In this document: positions 58,443 to 64,000 of the stretch, in pieces
Layout of the letters: each line of letters opens with the position of its first letter
Position numbering within the stretch: position 1 is the first letter of the stretch
Assembly: GCA_964501275.1 (NCBI GenBank)
Contig: CAZCSP010000015.1
Coordinates: 19,194 to 83,193, forward strand
DNA length: 64,000 nucleotides
Reading direction: 5' to 3'
Origin: 55-13 sp964501275
GTDB lineage: Bacteria; Armatimonadota; Fimbriimonadia; Fimbriimonadales; Fimbriimonadaceae
The notes under the pieces: generated by a model
The model's database searches: none
Seen by the model: only the letters and a program-made list of their open reading frames with translations
What the model was told of the DNA's origin: nothing
Program-made: the position numbers and the translations under genes

Positions 58443-60013
58443 TCCACCTCCACTTTAATCTGCTTGTGGCTCTCATCCAAGGGGATGAAGAGGAGGCTCA
58501 GGAGGCCGGGGATGGACATGAAGATGACGGCGATGAAAAAGCCGTTGTAGCCGTAGTTCGCTTGGATTGCGGCTCCGACCACGCCCGCAATCGCGATGCA
58601 GAGGGCGCCCATGCCCGTTCCGATGGCATAGTGGGAAGTCTTGAAATTGCCGCGCTGAGCCACCCACATCAGATAGACCATATACCCGGCGAAACCAAAA
58701 CCGTAGCCAAACTGGTCGACGAAGAGAATGCCGTAAATCGCCTCGATCGGCACCTTTACTCCTGAGGAAGCCCAGACGTACATCAGGTTCGGGACGTGCA
58801 TGGCGAACGCTAAGGGCCAGAAGGCTTTTCGCAGTCCAATTCGGGAGACGGTATAGCCTCCCAATAGGCCGCCCAAAACGATGCCGATCACCCCGGCCAC
58901 TCCGTTCATCAGGCCCAGTTGGTCGTTGGCGATGGCGAGGCCGCCCTGATCGATGGAGTCCTTCAGGAATAGGGCCGACATCTTCCCCACCATCGCCTCG
59001 CCGAAGCGGTAGAAGAGGATAAAGAAGAGGATGGCGGGGAATCCGGGCTGACGGATGAAGGAGCCCAAAGCCTCTCCCATCGAAGACTTCACGATGAGCT
59101 TCTTGGCCAGACCCAAACTTGTGGTGAGGATGGTTCCACAAACGAAGAACTGGGCAATTTCCAATGCAACGGCGCTCAGTCCAAGCTCATAACCGATCAC
59201 CTTCCCAATCCCAGTCAATCGCCAACCCTCGAATGAGCCCGTTGCGGTTGCCACCCCGTGCAGGGCGAGTCGGACGAGGGCGTTGAGGAAGAAGTAGCCG
59301 CTGAGTCCGACTCCGACCAAGACGAGCGTTCGCTGGATGTTCTTGACGTTTTCTCCCGGAGCCTCGGGAACGGCGGGTTGGTCGGCTTCAGGTTTGGGGA
59401 CGGTTCGGCGGTTGACCAGGTGGCCCAGGAAGTAGATTCCGGCGGCGGAAGCGAGGATGATGGTCCAAGCCAGGGTAGGCGAGACTCCGCCCTTGGTGAG
59501 CAAACCAACCAGAAAAACCAGCAGGCCCGCGCAGAAGAGGCGGCCCAGGCGGTAGCAGGTGGTCTGGACGCCGACGAACTTGGCCTGCTGATCCTTGGTG
59601 GTGGAGAGGATGTAGAAGCCGTCGGTGGCGATATTGCAGAGGGCGGACGTGATGGCGGTGGCAGCAAGGACGACCAGCGTGATCTCGAAGGCGTTGGGGA
59701 CGGCGAGGAGGAATGCGGTGGCGGCAAGGCCGATGGCGATGAGGAACTGCCCCGCCAGAATCCATCTGCGCTTGGTGGCGTTGAGGTCGACCAAGGGGCC
59801 AAAGAGGAGTTGCATCGACCAGGGGAGCGAGATCAGAGAGGTCCAGCGGATGATCGGCTCATTGGCGATTCCCAAATCCTTGTAGAAGATCGCGGCGACC
59901 TCTTGCACGATGGTGACCGGGATGGCCTGCATGAAGTAAAGGAGGGGGACATACAGCCAAGGATTCTGCAGAGCCGGGGCCTTTGCTTCAGGCACAACGT
60001 CTTGATGGGACAT
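58439..60013 (-). CDS. MFS permease, AmpG-like
   Basis: A 524-residue transporter with twelve or more membrane segments. The start (NPWLYVPLLYFMQAIPVTIV) and AIFYKDLGIANEPIIRWTSL, LPWSMQLLFGPLVDLNATKRRWIL are AmpG-like, the family that imports anhydromuropeptides for cell-wall recycling. Other segments: ATDGFYILSTTKDQQAKFVG, YRFGEAMVGKMSALFLKDSIDQGG, FVDQFGYGFGFAGYMVYLMW. Coupled to the serine hydrolase gene. Substrate not proven. Confidence 0.85.
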   Translation of the reverse strand: MSHQDVVPEAKAPALQNPWLYVPLLYFMQAIPVTIVQEVAAIFYKDLGIANEPIIRWTSLISLPWSMQLLFGPLVDLNATKRRWILAGQFLIAIGLAATAFLLAVPNAFEITLVVLAATAITSALCNIATDGFYILSTTKDQQAKFVGVQTTCYRLGRLFCAGLLVFLVGLLTKGGVSPTLAWTIILASAAGIYFLGHLVNRRTVPKPEADQPAVPEAPGENVKNIQRTLVLVGVGLSGYFFLNALVRLALHGVATATGSFEGWRLTGIGKVIGYELGLSAVALEIAQFFVCGTILTTSLGLAKKLIVKSSMGEALGSFIRQPGFPAILFFILFYRFGEAMVGKMSALFLKDSIDQGGLAIANDQLGLMNGVAGVIGIVLGGLLGGYTVSRIGLRKAFWPLAFAMHVPNLMYVWASSGVKVPIEAIYGILFVDQFGYGFGFAGYMVYLMWVAQRGNFKTSHYAIGTGMGALCIAIAGVVGAAIQANYGYNGFFIAVIFMSIPGLLSLLFIPLDESHKQIKVEVE

Positions 60014-60058
60014 GAGGATTGGAAGATTATGGTGCAGTTTGCGACTTGCTGGTCCAGG

Positions 60059-60790
60059 CTAGGTGAGAAGTGGATTTCCCTGGCGGGTTACGGGGATCAG
60101 GCTCTCAATTGGATGGCCATCGGCGACTCGCTTCAGGCCGGCATTTGCGTACTGAATCACCAGGGCTTTGCGAATGGTGTTGGAGAGGTTGGGGCCGCTT
60201 TTGTGCATCGTGAGGGACCAGAAGACGATGAGGGGGCCGGTGGGGACGGGGACCAGGGTGCCTTGGTCGGGGTCTTCAGAGGGGTGGCAGGCCCAGCCGT
60301 AGGGGGTTTGCTGGTGATCGACCAAGCCCTGCTGATGGGAACCGGGCAGGACCGAGATACAGCCGTTCTCCTCGGTGGCGTCGCTGATCGCCAGCCATAG
60401 CGTGAGGTATGGCGAGGGCTCGACTGGGGTGTAGGCATCGTCCTAGTGCCAGGGGAAAACCTGCTCGGTCTCAGAATGCTTGAAGACGGACTGGTTCCAA
60501 TACAGGTCCACGCCTGGCCCCAGCAACTCGCAGGCGATCTCGGCAATCTCTCGGCGCAGGCAGAAGGCGCGGATCGACTCGTCCTGCTCGGCCAAGTGAC
60601 TGGTGAACGAGATCTGCTTTGCCCGGTTGATCCCCTCCGCGCCTCCCATCGCCGCCAACTCCCGCTCGTGCCGTTCGACATACTGCTCGATGGCGTCGGC
60701 CAGTTTGTCCATCTCCGCCGGGGTGAAGAGGTTGGGGAGTACGACGAAGCCGTCTTGGTCCATCTGGGTCCGTTGTACTTCCGAGAGCAT
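60059..60790 (-). pseudogene. Phytanoyl-CoA dioxygenase family (PhyH) gene interrupted by an in-frame TAG
   Basis: From ATG 60790 the frame reads MDQDGFVVLPNLFTPAEMDK, then QVFPWH and TAG at 60443-60445, and continues in the same frame DDAYTPVEPSPYLTLWLAISDA, NGCISVLPGSHQQG, TGPLIVFWSLTMHKSGPN to a normal stop at 60059. The canonical motif of Fe(II)/2-oxoglutarate PhyH enzymes is W-H-Q-D, so CAG (Gln) has become TAG between the two iron ligands His and Asp. Everything else, including the distal His, is intact. Either a recent pseudogene, a sequencing error or suppression of amber. Confidence 0.8.
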
Positions 60791-60823
60791 GGGAACATTC
60801 AATCACAGAACTGCTGGCTGGAG

Positions 60824-60829
60824 TAGCAT
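60824..60829 (+). promoter_or_regulatory. -10 box TAGCAT, leaderless start
   Basis: TAGCAT ends five bases before ATG 60835. Confidence 0.5.
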
Positions 60830-60834
60830 AGGCT

Positions 60835-61917
60835 ATGCGTCGCGCCGTTGGCCTATCTGCGATCTTCGTTCTCGTTTGCTCGGGGTTCGCCCAAATCCAG
60901 TCTGCCTGGGTCCACAGCGACTTCGCCTCGACCCAGATCGAGGCGTATCGGAAACGCTACAACGTCCCCGGACTCTCGATTGCGGTGGCGGTGAAGGGGC
61001 AGTTGGTGTTTGCCAAGGGGTTTGGGTTTGCCGATGTGGAGAAGCAAGTTCCTGTGCGGCCCGCCGACTACTTCCGCCTGGCCTCGGTGAGCAAGCCGAT
61101 CACGGCGACGCTGATCTTCGAGTTGGCAGAGCAGGGGAAGCTGAGCATTGAAGCCCCGATTCGGCAAATCTTGCCCGAGTTGCCGGTCCACCACACCTAT
61201 CGAGTCTGCGACCTGCTGAGCCACCAGTCGGGGGTTCGACACTACCTAAACGACCCTCCACTGCGGAACTATGCGACCTCGACCTCGGCGCTGGACCGGT
61301 TTGTGAACGATCCTTTGCTGTTTCCGGCAAACGAAAAGTACAGCTATAGCACTCATGCCTACACCATCCTTGGCGCGGTGATCGAGAAGGTGACGAAGAA
61401 GCCCTACCGCCTGTATGTGGACGAGCGCATGAAGGCTTGGGGCATCGAAGGCGTTCGGTGCGAGTCGGGCGCGAATCCCAATCGGACGAAGATCTATCGC
61501 CTGGACCAGGGCCAAAACAAGCCCGCCTTGCGTGACGACCTCTCCTGGAAGTATCCGGGCGGAGGCTATGAGGCGACCAGCCTGGGACTCATCAAGCTTG
61601 GGCTGGCGATCTCCCAGGGCAAGATTCTGAAGAAGGAGACCCTGGCCAAGATGTGGACGGTTCAGAAGCCGCGCACGGGCGACACCAAAATGGCCTGGGG
61701 CTGGAATAGAACGGACGCGGGCGGACATCCGGGCGCGGAGCACTCTGGCTCCCAACCGGGCTCCAACGCGAATTGGCGCATCCAGTTTAACGACGACACG
61801 GTGGTCATCGTCCTGAGCAACCGGGACTCCCACAACCCCTGGAGCCTCTCCACCTACCTTACCTCTCTCACCTACCTGGGCAAAGACGACAAGTTGCCTG
61901 AACTGAAATTGGATTGA
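60835..61917 (+). CDS. Secreted serine hydrolase, beta-lactamase family
   Basis: A 360-residue protein with a signal peptide (VGLSAIFVLVCSGFAQ). Class C beta-lactamase-like motifs: S84-V-S-K87 (LASVSKPITATL), YSYSTHAYTILGAVIEK (Tyr motif) and EHSGSQPGSNANW (HSG in place of K-T-G). Family includes beta-lactamases, DD-peptidases and esterases; substrate unknown. Its stop overlaps the next start (TTGA). Confidence 0.88.
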   Translation: MRRAVGLSAIFVLVCSGFAQIQSAWVHSDFASTQIEAYRKRYNVPGLSIAVAVKGQLVFAKGFGFADVEKQVPVRPADYFRLASVSKPITATLIFELAEQGKLSIEAPIRQILPELPVHHTYRVCDLLSHQSGVRHYLNDPPLRNYATSTSALDRFVNDPLLFPANEKYSYSTHAYTILGAVIEKVTKKPYRLYVDERMKAWGIEGVRCESGANPNRTKIYRLDQGQNKPALRDDLSWKYPGGGYEATSLGLIKLGLAISQGKILKKETLAKMWTVQKPRTGDTKMAWGWNRTDAGGHPGAEHSGSQPGSNANWRIQFNDDTVVIVLSNRDSHNPWSLSTYLTSLTYLGKDDKLPELKLD

Positions 61918-62438
61918 CGGCAAAGCGTATCTTCGTATATGGGGTGACAGGATCGGGCAAAAGCGTCCTGGCCCAACGCATCTCGGAGAAGGTGGGTCTA
62001 CCCTACGTCGCGGTGGACGACCTCACTTGGGAGCCGGGCTGGCAGATCGTCCCGTTCGACCGCCAGCGCGTCTTGTTCACCGAGATTTGCGACCGGGAGG
62101 AGTGGATTCTGGACAGCGCGTATGGGCACTGGCTGGAGATTCCCTTGGCGCGGACGGAGTTGATTGTGGCGCTGGACTACCCGCGATGGCTGTCTTTCGG
62201 GCGGCTGTTCAAGCGGACTTTCCAGAGGTGGATCGACCAGGAGCCGGTGTGCAACGGGAACCGGGAGTCGTTCCAGGTCATCTTCTCCCGCGAGTCGATC
62301 CTTCTCTGGCACTTCCGGTCTTTCCGGCGGAAGCGGGAGCGAATTCGGGCGTGGCTTCGGGAGGGGCAGCCGATGGTGTACTTTCGGCATCCTCGGGAGG
62401 CGGAGGCTTGGCTGGCGGGGATTGGGGCCGACGCCTGA
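61914..62438 (+). CDS. P-loop nucleotide kinase-like protein (topology-modulation/FlaR-like)
   Basis: A 174-residue P-loop protein: Walker A IFVYGVTGSGKSVLAQRIS, then LPYVAVDDLTWEPGW (D-D-L-x-W, typical of the FlaR/topology modulation group), EWILDSAYGHWLEIPLARTELIVALDYPRWLSFGRLFKRT, and a basic C-terminal part (RSFRRKRERIRAWL). These resemble adenylate/shikimate kinases; the substrate is unknown. TTG start overlapping the previous stop. Confidence 0.85.
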   Translation: MTAKRIFVYGVTGSGKSVLAQRISEKVGLPYVAVDDLTWEPGWQIVPFDRQRVLFTEICDREEWILDSAYGHWLEIPLARTELIVALDYPRWLSFGRLFKRTFQRWIDQEPVCNGNRESFQVIFSRESILLWHFRSFRRKRERIRAWLREGQPMVYFRHPREAEAWLAGIGADA

Positions 62439-62550
62439 TCCCGCTCACAGCTTTCAGCAGTTCGCTTTGGGTGGTTGCCCGAAAATGGAGTGAGAGACGG
62501 AGGCACCATGCATCCCCCGCCTACACAAGTCACATTCAACTACAAGCGGG

Positions 62551-62568
62551 GCCGATCTGGAGATCGGC
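62551..62568. repeat. Perfect hairpin
   Basis: GCCGATCT-GG-AGATCGGC in the gap after the kinase-like gene. A G-motif copy (CACCATGCATCCCCCGCCTA) lies just upstream. Confidence 0.6.
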
Positions 62569-62588
62569 GGTCCATCGGTTCTGCCCGG

Positions 62589-62594
62589 TACAAT
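62589..62594 (+). promoter_or_regulatory. -10 box TACAAT, leaderless start
   Basis: TACAAT ends five bases before GTG 62600. Confidence 0.55.
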
Positions 62595-62599
62595 CGGGT

Positions 62600-63064
62600 G
62601 TGCCTTCGAAGCCTATTACCGTCCGTCAGCTTTGGCTTCGCCTTTTTATCGGCTTCATGGTCTTTCAGACTTTGATCGTGGCGTTTGGCATCTTTATGGC
62701 CAGCGGCGGGGCGAGTTTGGGGGAGGTGGCGACCCAGAAGCTGACGGCGATCCGACCGTTGTTTCAGTCGATCTCTGCCGTGGGCGTAGTGGCGTGCATG
62801 GTCATTGCCCGGGCCAAGCTCCATCCTGACTCGGTGAAGAGTGTCGATGAGCTTTTTCGATTCACCACGCTCTGCCTGATCGTCGGCGAAGTCACGGTCC
62901 TGCTCTCGGCAGTGGGGTTGGCGAAGATGTTTGTCGGGCAGTTTCTGGTGTCGGCGGCGTTGGTCTACTTGGTGAACTTTGCCATCGTCCTGCCTTCGGG
63001 ATTGAGGCTGCTGGCCCAACCGATCGAAAAAATCGAAAATCCTCGGAACAAATTCGAGCTATAA
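62600..63064 (+). CDS. Four-helix membrane protein of unknown function
   Basis: A 154-residue protein with four membrane segments: LFIGFMVFQTLIVAFGIFMA, LFQSISAVGVVACMVIARA, TLCLIVGEVTVLLSAVGLA and LVSAALVYLVNFAIVLPSGL. GTG 62600 is chosen from the leaderless promoter; the frame continues upstream through the kinase gene and a hairpin but without coding features. No family recognised. Confidence 0.7.
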   Translation: MPSKPITVRQLWLRLFIGFMVFQTLIVAFGIFMASGGASLGEVATQKLTAIRPLFQSISAVGVVACMVIARAKLHPDSVKSVDELFRFTTLCLIVGEVTVLLSAVGLAKMFVGQFLVSAALVYLVNFAIVLPSGLRLLAQPIEKIENPRNKFEL

Positions 63065-63108
63065 GGCAACTAACCATTGTGAGGCTCCTGGACCGAGCCA
63101 AAACAACT

Positions 63109-63157
63109 AAAAAGGCCCGCACTTGGTTTGCTCTCCCCGGACCAGTGCGTGGCCTTT
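63109..63157 (-). terminator. Rho-independent terminator after the secreted protein gene
   Basis: On the minus strand AAAGGCCACGCACT pairs with AGTGCGGGCCTTTTT (one bulged base), ending in a T-run: the best intrinsic terminator in the window. It lies 27 bases after the stop at 63184. Confidence 0.8.
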
Positions 63158-63183
63158 CAATATAAATGGGTTATTTTATAACC

Positions 63184-63615
63184 CTATTTGAGATTCCAGA
63201 ATGGACGTCCGTCAAGGGTTCGGAAGGCGATTTTACTTCCGTTGTGGCGGAGCTCCTGGCACAGGATCAGCGACTCGCCGTTGACCATCACCTTCGACCC
63301 GCGGACCTTGAGCTGGTCCTTCTTCATCAATCGAGCCGATTGAGCATCGAAGTATCTCTTTGGACCGAGTTCGACGAACGCTGTTCCCCCGTTTTTCAAT
63401 TTGATCATCAGATCGACGCTTCTCTCCGACTGGACCATGCCGATCAGGCGGCCTTCAAAGTTGATCACGGTGTTGGGATTCCAGGATGCGCTTCCTGCGT
63501 AGTGGGTGTACCAGCCTGTGGCCTTCGAGTTGGCGACGGCCTTATCGACGGCGATGTCCTCCGGCTTGGCCTGCTGAGTCAGCATGGCTCCGGCGATTAG
63601 TGTGGTGAGTAGCAT
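63184..63615 (-). CDS. Secreted protein of unknown function
   Basis: A 143-residue protein with a short signal peptide (LLTTLIAGAMLTQQA). The mature part: ATGWYTHYAGSASWNPNTVI, INFEGRLIGMVQSERSVDLM, IKLKNGGTAFVELGPKRYFD, LKVRGSKVMVNGESLILCQE, a beta-rich OB-like pattern seen in periplasmic DNA-binding or magnetosome-type domains; not assigned further. GGGAGG lies about 10 bases before the ATG. Confidence 0.7.
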   Translation of the reverse strand: MLLTTLIAGAMLTQQAKPEDIAVDKAVANSKATGWYTHYAGSASWNPNTVINFEGRLIGMVQSERSVDLMIKLKNGGTAFVELGPKRYFDAQSARLMKKDQLKVRGSKVMVNGESLILCQELRHNGSKIAFRTLDGRPFWNLK

Positions 63616-64000
63616 TGTTCATAGCCTCCCTGCCCTTTGCGAGCACCTGCGTTGTAGGTGCCACATGGGGAAGCGGGAAGGCCCTGCCACCGATGCCGGG
63701 TTTGTTAGGGGACGGCCTAAACCCGCATTCTTGAGAGGCAAGCGTGGCATGGGCATCCTACCCATGGGTCCCAAGACCTTCCAGGTCTTGGATTGCTTGT
63801 ATCTGATTACAAGCTCTCTACTTGAGCCCTGGCACGAGCCACCCAGGAGGTACAGAGTTCGTGGCCTGCGACGGCGGCACAATGCATCCGCCGCCTACAA
63901 CGACCAGTAGCATAGACATCCTGTCTATGCGTCCCAAGACCTTCCAGGTCTTGGATTGTGGGCGACGACAGTTTGGAAGTTTGGATACGCATTTGATCCG
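63616..64000. repeat. End gap with two F-type double palindromes and a G motif, no gene seen
   Basis: CATGGGCATCCTACCCATG (63748-63766) and CCAAGACCTTCCAGGTCTTG (63771-63791) form one F element; CATAGACATCCTGTCTATG (63911-63929) and the same second hairpin (63934-63954) form another. The spacer GTCC between hairpins is conserved. A hairpin CTTGTATCTGATTACAAG is at 63796-63813 and the G motif AATGCATCCGCCGCCTACAA at 63881-63900. Confidence 0.8.

Noticed and set aside
61246..61923. Minus-strand frame opposite the second serine hydrolase
   Set aside because: Shadow frame rich in Arg/Gly/Val with no domain; the plus strand carries all catalytic motifs.

Overview
The window looks like a chromosomal scaffold from a member of the Armatimonadota, probably near Fimbriimonas. 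This is inferred from visible traits, not from a search. It is GC-rich. It carries three type II pseudopilin-like genes with the FTLIELLVVIAIIAIL head, a PafA-family ligase, a DUF4838 protein, a Tat-exported Gfo/Idh/MocA oxidoreductase and a ThuA protein. Genes are short operons on both strands, separated by unusually repeat-rich gaps. One run of exactly 100 N (55689-55788) marks a scaffold gap.

Layout. 1-9.4 kb: end of a LacI-type regulator, a GH13 amylase translationally coupled to a pseudopilin, a lipoprotein and a membrane protein; then a SIS sugar isomerase divergent from a DUF4838 protein across a 24-bp palindrome, and a double-GAF histidine kinase. 9.5-19 kb: secreted protein-tsaB, murB, a Tat oxidoreductase, a pseudopilin behind a TPP riboswitch, and the pyrH-frr-uppS cluster (minus strand) with a four-helix-bundle gene between frr and uppS. 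19-33.5 kb: a helix-turn-helix gene broken by a stop codon, MATE and APC transporters, creatininase, ThuA, DinB, a porin-like protein, YCII, an E2 acyltransferase, CvfB, a CYTH-like protein, an esterase, rsmA and a G5/3D cell-wall protein. 33.7-46.3 kb: an OGG-type DNA glycosylase interrupted in frame by palindromes, ligA, vapBC, a bifunctional nuclease, rho, hpt, a trans-sulfuration PLP enzyme, a UgpC-type ATPase and a TrmH-type methylase. 46.4-64 kb: membrane proteins, a third pseudopilin, PafA, another vapBC, a vsr-like nuclease, ispH, an esterase, a REP-associated tyrosine transposase (RAYT) with a 100-bp-period REP array, a LuxR/PAS regulator, an AmpG-like permease coupled to a serine hydrolase, a PhyH gene broken by an amber codon, a second serine hydrolase, a P-loop kinase and small secreted or membrane proteins.

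Three themes cross the whole window. First, several families of interspersed palindromic or low-complexity repeats fill the gaps, supply stop or start codons, and in the DNA glycosylase and a pseudopilin leader lie inside coding sequence. Second, at least eleven genes have a TAnnAT-like -10 box ending 5-7 nt before the start codon, which predicts leaderless mRNAs. Third, two genes are interrupted by a single in-frame nonsense codon with conserved sequence on both sides.

The strongest candidates for something undescribed are the palindromes inserted in frame into the 8-oxoguanine glycosylase, the RAYT/REP array whose 100-bp unit includes the transposase's own last codons, and the TPP riboswitch in front of a pseudopilin gene.
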